A stretch of 17,689 nucleotides of DNA from an uncultured Lachnospiraceae bacterium (GTDB taxonomy: Bacteria; Bacillota_A; Clostridia; Lachnospirales; Lachnospiraceae), in the NCBI GenBank assembly GCA_946614075.1, contig CAMOGO010000002.1, forward strand, positions 1-17,689. Reading direction: 5' to 3'. The position numbers and the translations under genes are program-made. Below are positions 1 to 6,594 of the stretch, in pieces; the first letter of the stretch is position 1, and each line of letters opens with the position of its first letter. The notes beneath the pieces are model-generated. The model did not search any database. It saw only the letters and a program-made list of their open reading frames with translations, and was not told the DNA's origin.

Positions 1-1
1 A

Positions 2-112
2 AAAACTACAAAAAAGACACAGACAGAAGATACTCAGACAGGAGATACTCCGACAGAAGATACTCAAACAGGAGATACGCAGACAGAAGATTCTAAAAAC
101 AGGAGGACATGA
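2..112 (+). CDS. Possible C-terminal tail of an upstream gene (partial)
   Basis: The first 112 bases can be read as the end of a protein whose tail repeats a five-residue unit of the type TQTED/TQTGD and stops with TGA at 110-112, four bases before the next start codon. A Thr/Asp/Glu/Gln-rich tail is typical of surface or secreted proteins. However, all three forward frames are open here: frame 1 gives an Arg/Tyr-rich repeat ending at 94-96, and frame 3 runs into the threonine aldolase. The frame choice therefore rests only on amino-acid composition. The stretch could equally be a non-coding minisatellite. Confidence 0.3.
   Translation, partial: KTTKKTQTEDTQTGDTPTEDTQTGDTQTEDSKNRRT
21..110. 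repeat. 15-bp tandem repeat, about six copies
   Basis: Units of the form AGACAGAAGATACTC start at 21, 36, 51, 66, 81 and 96, with one to a few changes per unit and the last two more diverged. The final unit contains the AGGAGG ribosome binding site (101-106) of the next gene. The period is a multiple of three, so the array could be translated as a five-residue repeat. Confidence 0.85.
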
Positions 113-116
113 AACG

Positions 117-1142
117 ATGCTTCATTTTGACAGTGACTATATGGAAGGCGCGCATCCTTTGATTCTGGAGCGGCTGCATCAGATCAATCTGGAACAGAAT
201 ACCGGCTACGGGCTGGACGAGTGGTGCGCATCGGCAAAAAACCGGATCCGCGAGGCTTGCGAGTGCCCGGATGCGGATGTGCATTTCCTGGTCGGCGGGA
301 CGCAGGCGAATAAGACGGTAATCGCCTCTATTCTCAGGACTTATCAGGGCGTCATTGCCGTGGACAGCGGCCACATCGCGGTTCACGAGGCTGGCGCTGT
401 CGAGATGACGGGGCATAAGGTCCTCACGATTCCGGGGAAAATGGGGAAGCTGGATGCTGCGGATCTAAAGAAATTCCTTGAGGTCTACTGGGCCGATGAG
501 ACCTGCGAGCACATGGTAATGCCGGGCATGGTCTACATTTCGCATCCGACGGAGGTCGGCACCCTGTACACCAAGGCAGAGCTGGAGGCGATCCATGCGA
601 TCTGCCAGGAGTACCAGATCCCGCTCTACGTCGACGGGGCCAGACTTGGCTACGGACTGGCGGCCGAGGGGACGGATGTGACCCTGCCGGTTCTCGCCCA
701 GCTGTGCGATGCCTTTTACATCGGCGGAACCAAGGTCGGCGCACTGTTTGGCGAGGCCCTGGTCGTCCCGGACAAAAAGCTCCTGCCGCACTTTTTCTCC
801 CAGATCAAGCAGCACGGCGCGCTGATGGCAAAGGGATGGCTTCTGGGCGTGCAGTTTGACGTCCTGTTCACGGATGGCCTTTACGAGAAAATCGGCGCTC
901 ACGCGATCGGTCTTGCGATGAAGCTGAAGAAGGGCATGCTGGACAAGGGCTATGAGCTTTTCATGGACTCCGCGACGAACCAGCAGTTTGTCATCCTGAC
1001 CAATGAGAAGCTTGCCGAGCTGCGCAAAGAGGTCACCTTCAATGTCTGGGCGCCTATCGATGAGGAGCATACCGCGGTGCGCTTTGTGACAAGTTGGGCA
1101 ACGAAAGAAGAAAATGTCGACGCTCTGCTGGCGCTGCTGTAA
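117..1142 (+). CDS. PLP-dependent threonine aldolase (low-specificity type)
   Basis: This is a fold-type I PLP enzyme of the beta-eliminating lyase/threonine aldolase family, which cleaves L-threonine or L-allo-threonine to glycine and acetaldehyde in the cytoplasm. Visible family marks are GGTQAN at residues 60-65, which contacts the PLP phosphate; H86 in the HIAVHEAGA segment, the likely PLP-stacking His; D173 in VDGARL, which binds the pyridine nitrogen; and K206 in YIGGTKVGAL, the expected Schiff-base lysine. The length, 341 residues, is normal for the family. The ATG is chosen because AGGAGG lies 10 bases upstream and the N-terminus starts as family members do. No promoter or terminator is obvious on either side, and both flanks are tandem repeats. 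Substrate stereospecificity cannot be told from the sequence. Confidence 0.9.
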   Translation: MLHFDSDYMEGAHPLILERLHQINLEQNTGYGLDEWCASAKNRIREACECPDADVHFLVGGTQANKTVIASILRTYQGVIAVDSGHIAVHEAGAVEMTGHKVLTIPGKMGKLDAADLKKFLEVYWADETCEHMVMPGMVYISHPTEVGTLYTKAELEAIHAICQEYQIPLYVDGARLGYGLAAEGTDVTLPVLAQLCDAFYIGGTKVGALFGEALVVPDKKLLPHFFSQIKQHGALMAKGWLLGVQFDVLFTDGLYEKIGAHAIGLAMKLKKGMLDKGYELFMDSATNQQFVILTNEKLAELRKEVTFNVWAPIDEEHTAVRFVTSWATKEENVDALLALL

Positions 1143-1156
1143 AAAAGTCCGGGAAT

Positions 1157-1325
1157 ATGCCCGGCAGTGACAGTGAAAAAGCAGGCTTATGCCCGGCAGT
1201 GACAGTGAAAAAGCAGGCTTATGCCTGGCAGTGACAGTGAAAAAGCAGGCTCATGCCTGGCAGTGACATGGAAAAGGCAGGCTTATGCCTGGCAGTGACA
1301 TGGAAAAGGCAGGCTTATGCCTGGC
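1157..1325. repeat. 32-bp tandem repeat, 5.3 copies
   Basis: Five units start at 1157, 1189, 1221, 1253 and 1285, with a partial sixth at 1317. Each opens with ATGCCCGGCAGTGACA or ATGCCTGGCAGTGACA and ends near GCAGGCTT. Neighbouring units differ by only a few bases, which points to recent expansion. The array fills most of the gap between threonine aldolase and fumarase. Because 32 is not a multiple of three, it is not a peptide repeat. No hairpin with a T-run was seen in it. Confidence 0.93.
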
Positions 1326-1369
1326 CGGATTCGGACGAAAAGACGTCTGGAAAGATGACAGGAGGATCC

Positions 1370-2740
1370 ATGGAATATCGAATCGAGCACGATACGATGG
1401 GAGAAATGAAGGTTCCGGCAGAAAGACTCTGGGGTGCGCAGACACAGCGCAGCTTCGAGAATTTCCCGATCGGGACGGAGAAAATGCCGATTGAGGTGGT
1501 GCATGCCTTTGCGGTGTTAAAAAGAAGTGCCGCGCTGGCCAATGCCGAGCTCGGGCTTCTGGAGCCGGAAGTGGCAAAGGAGATCGCGGATTTCTGCGAT
1601 GAGGTCGTACAGGGACAGCATGATGTGGAGTTTCCGCTGGCTGTGTGGCAGACCGGCAGCGGCACCCAGAGCAACATGAACATGAACGAGGTCGTAGCCG
1701 GCGGTGTGAACCATACCGGACGCGTCCGCCGCATCCATCCGAACGACGATGTCAACAAGGGCCAGAGCAGCAACGATACCTTCCCGACCGCTATGCATGT
1801 CGCAGCGGTGCTGGAAACGGAAAAACGCCTGTATCCGGCGATCGATACGCTGGCCTCGACACTGGAGCGCCTCGCAGGGGAGTACGCCGATATCGTCAAG
1901 ATCGGCCGGACGCATCTGCAGGACGCCACCCCGCTAACCCTGGGTCAGGAGATCAGCGGCTGGGCTTACATGCTGCGCCAGAGCCGCCGGATCATCGAGG
2001 CCAACCTGGCCTACGTGAGAGAGCTCGCGATCGGCGGGACCGCCGTCGGCACCGGCCTGAACGCACACCCGGATTTCGGCGCGCTGACAGCCGCCAAGAT
2101 CAGCGAGTACACGGGCAGCAAGTTTGTCAGCGCAGAGAATAAGTTCTACGCGCTGACCTCCAAGGATTCCGTCGCTGCGGCGCATGGCTCCTTGAAGGCT
2201 CTGGCAGCAGACCTGATGAAGATCGCCAACGACGTCCGCTTCCTGGCCTCCGGCCCCCGCTGCGGCATCGGAGAGCTGCTCATCCCGGAGAATGAGCCGG
2301 GAAGCTCCATCATGCCCGGCAAGGTGAACCCGACCCAGTGCGAGGCCCTGACGATGGTTTGCGTACAGGTCATGGGCAATGACGCCACGATCGGCTTCGC
2401 CGCCAGCCAAGGAAATTTTGAGCTGAACGTCTTTATGCCGGTGATCATTTACAATTATCTGCAGTCGGTCCGGCTGCTGAGCGATGCGATGCTGAGCTTT
2501 GAGGAGCGCTGCGCTCGCGGCATCCGCCCGAACGAGGCACGGATCAAGGCGAACCTAGCCAACAGTCTGATGCTGGTCACTGCGCTCAATCCGCACATCG
2601 GCTACGAAAACGCAGCCAAGATCGCAAAGGCTGCGCACAAGAATGGGACGACTCTCCGTGAGGAGGCCATAGCTTCCGGGCTGCTCACCGCCGAGCAGTT
2701 TGACGAGTGGGTCCGCCCCGAAAAAATGACCGGCCGGTAA
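1370..2740 (+). CDS. fumC: Class II fumarate hydratase (fumarase C)
   Basis: The product is a 456-residue class II fumarase of the aspartase/fumarase superfamily, which interconverts fumarate and L-malate in the cytoplasm without an iron-sulfur cluster. The superfamily signature [11 protein letters not shown] lies at residues 311-321 and carries the catalytic serine loop. SGTQSNMN (97-104), [11 protein letters not shown] (133-143) and [16 protein letters not shown] (with catalytic H182) are also intact. An N-terminus with [12 protein letters not shown] is diagnostic of FumC. The frame stays open upstream through the 32-bp repeat, but the start at 1370 is preferred: AGGAGG ends four bases before it and the protein then begins as known fumarases do. 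In an anaerobe it would serve a partial TCA or fumarate-forming branch. The 3' end runs directly into a large inverted-repeat element. Confidence 0.96.
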   Translation: MEYRIEHDTMGEMKVPAERLWGAQTQRSFENFPIGTEKMPIEVVHAFAVLKRSAALANAELGLLEPEVAKEIADFCDEVVQGQHDVEFPLAVWQTGSGTQSNMNMNEVVAGGVNHTGRVRRIHPNDDVNKGQSSNDTFPTAMHVAAVLETEKRLYPAIDTLASTLERLAGEYADIVKIGRTHLQDATPLTLGQEISGWAYMLRQSRRIIEANLAYVRELAIGGTAVGTGLNAHPDFGALTAAKISEYTGSKFVSAENKFYALTSKDSVAAAHGSLKALAADLMKIANDVRFLASGPRCGIGELLIPENEPGSSIMPGKVNPTQCEALTMVCVQVMGNDATIGFAASQGNFELNVFMPVIIYNYLQSVRLLSDAMLSFEERCARGIRPNEARIKANLANSLMLVTALNPHIGYENAAKIAKAAHKNGTTLREEAIASGLLTAEQFDEWVRPEKMTGR

Positions 2741-2752
2741 GCCAGCGTGGTG

Positions 2753-3197
2753 CCCACCCGACAGCCCTGTCGCCCCGAAGACAAGGCTGCGGAAAAGACG
2801 ACAGCGAAAGAAGTCCGTACCTATCGATCTGCTAGAAGTTCGTCGTTCGGTACTGTGTAATTGCTCGGATCATTTACGATAAACAAGGGAAAAAATCCCA
2901 ACTCGCTGGAGCGGAGCACTTAGCGTCAGCCTAGTCGTAGACGACGGCTGACGGTTACGTGCGTGCCCCACCTTGCACTTGACGAAACGGAGTCATAAGG
3001 CGAACGTTGAGTCTAGTGCAAAGGTGTGTCACCTGGCGCTCAGACAATGGGGATTTTTTCCCTATCGTAAATGATTCCTCGCAATACAGTACCAGGAACT
3101 CCTCCTAAATCGCAGCTCGATATGGTACGGACCTTCTTTTCGCTTCGCCCTCTTTTTCCGCAGCCTTGCCCTCGGGGCGGCAGGGCTGTCAGGTGGG
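2753..3197. other. Large imperfect inverted repeat with structured head (unassigned RNA or foldback element)
   Basis: The arms at about 2753-2899 and 3050-3197 pair over nearly their whole length, with small bulges. Examples are CCCACCCGACAGCCCTG (2753-2769) with 3181-3197, CAAGGCTGCGGAAAA with its partner near 3157-3171, GTCCGTACC with GGTACGGAC, GATCATTTACGATA with its partner near 3063-3076, and GGGAAAAAATCCC (2887-2899) with 3050-3062. The ~150-nt head has its own hairpins: 2924-2931 with 2946-2953 (CGTCAGCC/GGCTGACG, extended by GTCG/CGAC) and 2969-2979 with 3015-3026. No convincing gene lies inside. The element fills the gap between the stop codons of two convergent genes, so it could also act as a two-way terminator. 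The arms are clearly diverged, so it is not a fresh palindrome. Confidence 0.85.
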
Positions 3198-3212
3198 TGG
3201 TGCGGCGCAGGG

Positions 3213-3488
3213 TTATTCCTGCGGGTTGTTGCGGATCATGGTGTGGTTCATGGCCACGGTGGTGGCGGCGCGGTAGGCTGTCATGCCATAACCGTACTGG
3301 TCATCGACGAGGCAGAGGGACCGTCCCATGCAGTTTACGAAGCACTGGCCGCAACTCTGGCAGTTCTCCGGGTAGGCGATGACCGACTTCATCGCGTCAT
3401 AGTCAAATCGAAACACGTCCATCGGGCAGATGGATACGCAGTTCTGGCATCCGATGCATTTATTTAAGTCATATCTGGCTACACTCAT
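3213..3488 (-). CDS. 2[4Fe-4S] dicluster ferredoxin
   Basis: This 91-residue protein holds two cysteine sets: C11, C14, C17, C21 in CIGCQNCVSICP and C43, C46, C49, C53 in CQSCGQCFVNC. Each should ligate one [4Fe-4S] cluster. It resembles the small iron-sulfur subunit or ferredoxin often paired with AprA- or FrdA-like flavoproteins, and it lies downstream of such a gene on the same strand, so it probably passes electrons to or from it. The frame is open further upstream, to 3572, but the start at 3488 is chosen because GGAG lies just ahead and the protein then begins seven residues before the first conserved segment. The 40-residue C-terminal tail, ending NNPQE, has no recognised motif. There is no signal peptide, so export would have to be as a partner, if at all. 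Confidence 0.88.
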   Translation of the reverse strand: MSVARYDLNKCIGCQNCVSICPMDVFRFDYDAMKSVIAYPENCQSCGQCFVNCMGRSLCLVDDQYGYGMTAYRAATTVAMNHTMIRNNPQE

Positions 3489-3502
3489 TTTTTCTCCATT
3501 CC

Positions 3503-3566
3503 GTGCCGGGCTTCCGGCACTTATCAAAAACGGTGATGGCGGCCGCAGGTTTTTAAACACCTGCGG
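3503..3566 (-). promoter_or_regulatory. Two hairpins in the ferredoxin leader
   Basis: Just upstream of the ferredoxin are two good stem-loops: GTGCCGG/CCGGCAC (3503-3509 with 3514-3520, 4-nt loop) and CCGCAGGT/ACCTGCGG (3543-3550 with 3559-3566, 8-nt loop). Neither is followed by a clear T-run on the minus strand, so they look more like mRNA processing or stability elements, or a weak attenuator, than an intrinsic terminator. Confidence 0.55.
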
Positions 3567-3610
3567 TGCCATTTCGTGATCAAGGCGCTTTATAGTGAAT
3601 CCATTTCTTC

Positions 3611-3727
3611 GGGCTTTCCCAGGCTTTCCCAGGTTTTCCCAGGCTTTCCCGGGTTTTCCCAGGCTTTCCCAGGTTTTCCCAGGCTTTCTCAGGCTTTCCC
3701 AGGTTTTCCCAGGCTTTCCTGGTTTCC
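3611..3727. repeat. 10-bp tandem repeat, 11 copies plus a partial
   Basis: Units of AGGCTTTCCC or AGGTTTTCCC start every ten bases from 3611 to 3711, with a partial copy up to about 3727. The array lies between the flavoprotein stop and the ferredoxin leader. Read in the direction of these genes (minus strand) the unit is GGGAAAGCCT or GGGAAAACCT. The minus-strand RNA would therefore carry about ten evenly spaced GGG runs separated by seven bases, a pattern compatible with G-quadruplex formation. Confidence 0.95.
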
Positions 3728-3747
3728 CGGTCAGATCATTTTTCCGG

Positions 3748-3763
3748 GTGAACCATGGCTCAC
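3748..3763. other. Near-perfect 16-bp palindrome after the flavoprotein gene
   Basis: GTGAACCATGGCTCAC is self-complementary except for one pair. It lies nine bases past the stop codon of the minus-strand flavoprotein and before the 10-bp repeat array. No T-run follows, so it is not a typical terminator. Its role is unknown. Confidence 0.4.
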
Positions 3764-3771
3764 AGATCAGA

Positions 3772-5208
3772 TCAATGTCCCCAGCCGCCGGAGGATTGCT
3801 CTTCTTCCGGGATGCCTTTGGCTTCGCGTTCGCCGGGGTAGTAGACCTTGTAGCGGTCGGTGTACTCGGCGTTCAGGTCGCCCTTCCACTCGTCCTTGAC
3901 CGGGACTTTGTCGACGGTCATGGTGCCGTCTTCGGCTTTCTGGACGGTGATGTAGCAGAGGAAGTTCTCGTCATCGCGGTACGGGAAATCGGAGCGGTAG
4001 CTTAAGCCGCGGGTTTCTTCGCGGGCGAGGCTGGCGCGGAGCTTCATCTCGGCGGAGAGGACCTTGTGCTTCATCTCGTGGGCGAGGCGCAGGGTGTGAG
4101 AGTCGGGTGCGGCGAGCTTCGGGACGACGTTGTCGCGCATGTACTCGACCTGGGTCAGGGCTGCCTTGAGGTTGGCTTCGTTCTTGACGATCAGAGTCCA
4201 GTAGGGAGCCATGATGCCCATCAGCATATCGCGGGCCCAGTTCGGGTCAAAGCCGTTTTCTATCATGGACGGTGCCAGGATTTCGTCGGTGACGCTCTGG
4301 AGGTTTTCGTCGGAGATCATTTCCATCTCTACGCCTGCGGCATACTCGGCAGCGGCCTTACCGGCGCGGTTGCCCTGGATGGAGGTGAAGTTGGAGGTGA
4401 AGCCAACGCCGACGGGGTAGGTAGCGCCGGTGACGGCGGAGACGTTCATGCCGTCGCCTGCGACGTAGAGGCCGGGGATGCCGGTGTAGCCGACGAGGTC
4501 ATCCAGTCCGCAGAAAACACCGGAGCTTAAATGAGCGCACATACCGACTGCTGCGCCGTAGACATCGCCCTTGAACATGGTGTCGTTGTCCTTGCCGGTG
4601 CGGATGTCCTCCGGATGAGTCTCCAGATTGGCGGTGCCGCCTTTACGGGTGACGTTCTGCTGGGACATATCCTCGACGGCGGAGCCATCATTTACGGAGA
4701 CGCCTGTTACGGCCTTGGTGACGCGGTCGAGGACCATGACCTTCTGCTTGGTGGTGGCGTAGGAGACGGCGGTGTCCGGTGTGATGTCACCACCGCAGAG
4801 CCAGATATTTTCCAGGTATACCCAGTTGTTGTTGCGGAAGGCGTTGCCCGGAGCCCAGGAGCAGGTCATGTGGAAATCGTCGAATTCCTTGCCGGCGATC
4901 GGGAGTCCGAGCTGATAGGTGATATACTCACCGTCAAAGGTATCGCCGCCGACGGGGAAGCTGGTGGGACGGTAGCAGCCGCCGACGACGAGTACGTCAC
5001 AGGAGTACTCGGTCTTCTCCGGAGCCTCGACGGCCGGGATCGGAAGCTCATCGATGATACGGCCTTCCTCCTCGGCATTGACCATGTAGGTATTGTTGAT
5101 GGCAGGGCAAACGCCTAAAGCGGCGGCGCCTGCGGCAGCCATACCGGCATCGCGTAAGAATTCACGGCGGGACAGGCCCTTTACTTCTTTGCTGTTCTTG
5201 GAATCCAT
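3772..5208 (-). CDS. Tat-exported FAD flavoprotein (AprA/FrdA-like) with an internal deletion
   Basis: The 478-residue product begins with a twin-arginine signal (SRREFLRDAG, RR at residues 14-15) and an Ala-rich h-region, so the intact form would be exported folded with its cofactor. The mature part starts like a flavoprotein (CDVLVVGG, about 72-77), but the GxGxxG loop and everything that should follow is missing. The sequence passes at once to GGDTFDGEYITYQLGLP (about 87-103), a segment normally well over 100 residues further on. The later FAD-contact region GIPGLYVAGDG (243-253) and a typical C-terminal domain remain. Relatives are about 600-650 residues, so roughly 150 are absent in frame. 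The start at 5208 is chosen over 5229 because AGGAGG lies 8 bases upstream. It pairs with the ferredoxin downstream. As written it probably cannot bind FAD normally. An assembly gap is an alternative explanation. Confidence 0.8.
   Translation of the reverse strand: MDSKNSKEVKGLSRREFLRDAGMAAAGAAALGVCPAINNTYMVNAEEEGRIIDELPIPAVEAPEKTEYSCDVLVVGGCYRPTSFPVGGDTFDGEYITYQLGLPIAGKEFDDFHMTCSWAPGNAFRNNNWVYLENIWLCGGDITPDTAVSYATTKQKVMVLDRVTKAVTGVSVNDGSAVEDMSQQNVTRKGGTANLETHPEDIRTGKDNDTMFKGDVYGAAVGMCAHLSSGVFCGLDDLVGYTGIPGLYVAGDGMNVSAVTGATYPVGVGFTSNFTSIQGNRAGKAAAEYAAGVEMEMISDENLQSVTDEILAPSMIENGFDPNWARDMLMGIMAPYWTLIVKNEANLKAALTQVEYMRDNVVPKLAAPDSHTLRLAHEMKHKVLSAEMKLRASLAREETRGLSYRSDFPYRDDENFLCYITVQKAEDGTMTVDKVPVKDEWKGDLNAEYTDRYKVYYPGEREAKGIPEEEQSSGGWGH
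4945..4986. repeat. 9-bp direct repeat at the flavoprotein deletion scar
   Basis: GCCGCCGAC occurs at 4945-4953 and again at 4978-4986, bracketing the codons where the flavoprotein jumps from its first FAD-binding strand to a much later domain. The two copies are in the same codon phase, 33 bases apart. They mark the likely scar region, although a simple repeat-mediated deletion would normally leave only one copy. Confidence 0.6.
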
Positions 5209-5429
5209 CCTGGAACCCTCCTTTTTCATGTTTTCATGCGTTCATACGGCATACTAAGGATTGATCTTGCTCTGTCTGAAATAGTCGCGTGGGTAAACCT
5301 AGTGCGTTCAGCAGACGGCGCTGCTTTCGCGTCTGGATAAAGGGTAGCATCTTTTGCCTGAAAATAGGCGGTTTTGGACCAGATGGACCAATCACGGCGC
5401 CAAGGCGAAAGGTAGACATGGCTAACTTT

Positions 5430-5459
5430 CCATTTGGTCGCAAAAAACGTCCATTTGGT
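5430..5459. promoter_or_regulatory. Candidate LytTR-type regulator binding site
   Basis: CCATTTGGT occurs at 5430-5438 and is repeated exactly at 5451-5459, a 9-N12-9 arrangement with 21-bp periodicity. LytTR response regulators such as AgrA bind pairs of 9-bp direct repeats with this spacing. An 8-of-9 match in the opposite orientation, ACCAGATGG, lies at 5378-5386. The nearby gene at 5609 begins like such a response regulator. The repeat itself is seen directly; binding is inferred. Confidence 0.5.
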
Positions 5460-5549
5460 AGTTCCTCCGGAATGAGATCTCCTGTAGATCTTGTGTGCGC
5501 GAATGCAGTTTTTTACTATGACGGGCGGATGCGGCACCGTGCTTTTTTT

Positions 5550-5579
5550 CTGGCATGCGGATCGATTGCATGCTATAAT
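5550..5579 (+). promoter_or_regulatory. Extended -10 promoter of the regulator remnant
   Basis: A perfect TATAAT at 5574-5579 is preceded by TG one base upstream, giving an extended -10 element. The best -35 candidate, CTGGCA at 5550-5555 with an 18-bp spacer, is weak. Transcription would start near 5586, about 23 bases before the ATG, with an AGGAGG site in between. Confidence 0.7.
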
Positions 5580-5608
5580 ACACAGGTGGTGTCAGGAGGA
5601 TAAAGAGC

Positions 5609-6070
5609 ATGTATCACATCGCGGTCGTGGAGGACCTGGAGTTTGAACAGCAGAATATACTGACGCATTTGAAACGCTATGCGGCGGAAAAGGGACTGGA
5701 GTTTGATATTCAGGTTTTTTCCGACGGAGAGGATTTTATCGCGCCGCTGGATCTGTGCACGATTTTCGGGAATGCCATGGACAATGCGATCGAGGGCTGT
5801 CTGGAACTTCCGGATGCGAAGGAGCGGCAGATAAGCATTCATCTGACAAAGCGAGCCGGCACCCTCGTGCTGACCTTCCGGAATACCTTTGGCCGTGAGG
5901 TATCCTTCCAGGATGGCCTGCCCGTGACGACGAAAAAGGATAAGGAAAACCATGGCTATGGCGTTGAGAATATGAAGCGGATCGCCGAGCGGTACGGCGG
6001 GTTTCTGAGCTGTCGGGCGGAGAACCAGGAATTTGTCCTGACGATCCTGTTCCCGCAGGAGGAAGCGTAA
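5609..6070 (+). CDS. Response-regulator / histidine-kinase chimera (two-component remnant)
   Basis: The 153-residue product joins two halves. Residues 1-44 look like the start of a LytTR-type receiver domain (YHIAVVEDLEFEQ, with acidic E8/D9), but the phosphoacceptor Asp and the whole DNA-binding domain are absent. From about residue 46 it becomes the C-terminal ATPase of a GHKL sensor kinase: N-box GNAMDNAIE at 54-62, G-box HGYGVENM at 115-122 and a final strand VLTILFP. The kinase sensor and His box are missing. In this family the regulator gene normally precedes the kinase gene, so one deletion of roughly 1.5-2 kb would create this ORF in frame. The promoter, AGGAGG site and reading frame are intact, so a small ATP-binding protein may still be made. 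An assembly error must be excluded. Confidence 0.82.
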   Translation: MYHIAVVEDLEFEQQNILTHLKRYAAEKGLEFDIQVFSDGEDFIAPLDLCTIFGNAMDNAIEGCLELPDAKERQISIHLTKRAGTLVLTFRNTFGREVSFQDGLPVTTKKDKENHGYGVENMKRIAERYGGFLSCRAENQEFVLTILFPQEEA

Positions 6071-6150
6071 GATAAGGCCACTCGAAAATGGTCCGGCTGG
6101 CACGGGCCGGCAAGGATGATTTTGTCAATCGATTTGGGGAGGATTTTAAG

Positions 6151-6489
6151 ATGCGTGGTTTTGACATGCAGAAATTGGTGAAGCAGATATTGGGCGTGAA
6201 TCTGAATAAGGAGCAGGCGAGCCTGGCGACGATCAACCTGGGCGTGACACTGGTGATGTTCCTCGTTGCGGGGGCTATGCTTTTCTTCCTGCCGGAGCAG
6301 ATGAGCTTCTGGTCGAGCAATGGAGTAGATTACACGGTTCCCAGTGTCTTTGGCGTCTGGGCACTGCCGCTTTTAGCGCTGGTTTTTAATATCATCCTGA
6401 TTCTGCAGAAGAGGATGTCGCGGGTGCATTGCTTTATGTTCCTTGGGTATCTGGTGATCATGGTGGTGGCCTACGCGATGATGATGTGA
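6151..6489 (+). CDS. Small membrane protein, DUF1648/SdpI-like
   Basis: The 112-residue product has three likely transmembrane segments, at about residues 26-43, 66-82 and 92-110. Between the first two lies a stretch of the type LPEQMSFWSSNGVDYTVPS that resembles the DUF1648 motif, where a Pro and a small polar segment precede the second helix, as in SdpI-like proteins. The start at 6151 is chosen because GGGGAGG lies 8 bases upstream; the frame is open to 6088 but has no site there. It follows the two-component remnant by 80 bases and may share its transcript. The exact function is unknown; the family link is tentative. Confidence 0.65.
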   Translation: MRGFDMQKLVKQILGVNLNKEQASLATINLGVTLVMFLVAGAMLFFLPEQMSFWSSNGVDYTVPSVFGVWALPLLALVFNIILILQKRMSRVHCFMFLGYLVIMVVAYAMMM

Positions 6490-6539
6490 CAGGCCCGTGA
6501 TTTCGTGACAAACAGGGCGTTTTGTAGTCGGCGATAACC

Positions 6540-6568
6540 TTGACATACGGGGAAAAAGGTCTTATTAT
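6540..6568 (+). promoter_or_regulatory. Sigma-A promoter of the zinc GTPase operon
   Basis: TTGACA (6540-6545) is separated by 17 bases from TATTAT (6563-6568), a near-consensus housekeeping promoter. Transcription should begin near 6575, about 50 bases before the start codon of the CobW/G3E protein. Confidence 0.85.
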
Positions 6569-6579
6569 TTCTCCCGAAA

Positions 6580-6594
6580 CGATAATGGTTTTCA
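6580..6594. promoter_or_regulatory. Fur-family (probably Zur) operator
   Basis: CGATAATGGTTTTCA matches the 7-1-7 Fur-family consensus TGATAATNATTATCA at 11 of 14 defined positions. It covers the expected transcription start of an operon of two G3E-type metal GTPases, an ideal place for repression. COG0523 genes are commonly Zur-controlled, so Zur is the most likely regulator, with Fur or PerR as alternatives. Confidence 0.55.

Larger units (their letters stand above)
5209..5608. other. Divergent intergenic region, 400 bp
   Basis: This stretch separates the minus-strand flavoprotein from the plus-strand regulator remnant. Short open frames exist on both strands, but none has a good ribosome binding site or a recognisable product. 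It contains a 9-N12-9 direct repeat (5430-5459), a related inverted copy at 5378-5386, and an extended -10 promoter for the plus-strand gene. I could not pick a confident promoter for the flavoprotein. Confidence 0.6.

Noticed and set aside
1157..1325. CRISPR-like array
   Set aside because: The units are contiguous with no variable spacers, so it is a simple tandem repeat.
1253..1369. N-terminal extension of fumarase into the 32-bp repeat
   Set aside because: FumC proteins begin at the ATG at 1370, which has AGGAGG just upstream; the extension is repeat translation.
3071..3382. A 103-residue plus-strand frame starting in the foldback element
   Set aside because: It is Arg/Trp/Gly-rich, spans the inverted repeat and the ferredoxin antisense, and has no ribosome site fitting its start.
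3576..4005. Two plus-strand frames with FPGFSQAFPGF-type repeats
   Set aside because: They are translations of the 10-bp repeat with no proper start; the array is non-coding or part of a minus-strand transcript.
4066..5118. Plus-strand frames opposite the flavoprotein
   Set aside because: They are antisense to a gene with a Tat signal and flavoprotein motifs, and lack ribosome sites.
5226..5603. Small frames of about 60-104 residues on both strands of the divergent region
   Set aside because: Basic, low-similarity products without good ribosome sites; the region is better explained as regulatory DNA.
6093..6110. CCGGC/GCCGG hairpin after the regulator remnant as a terminator
   Set aside because: The stem is only five pairs with an eight-base loop and no T-run follows directly.
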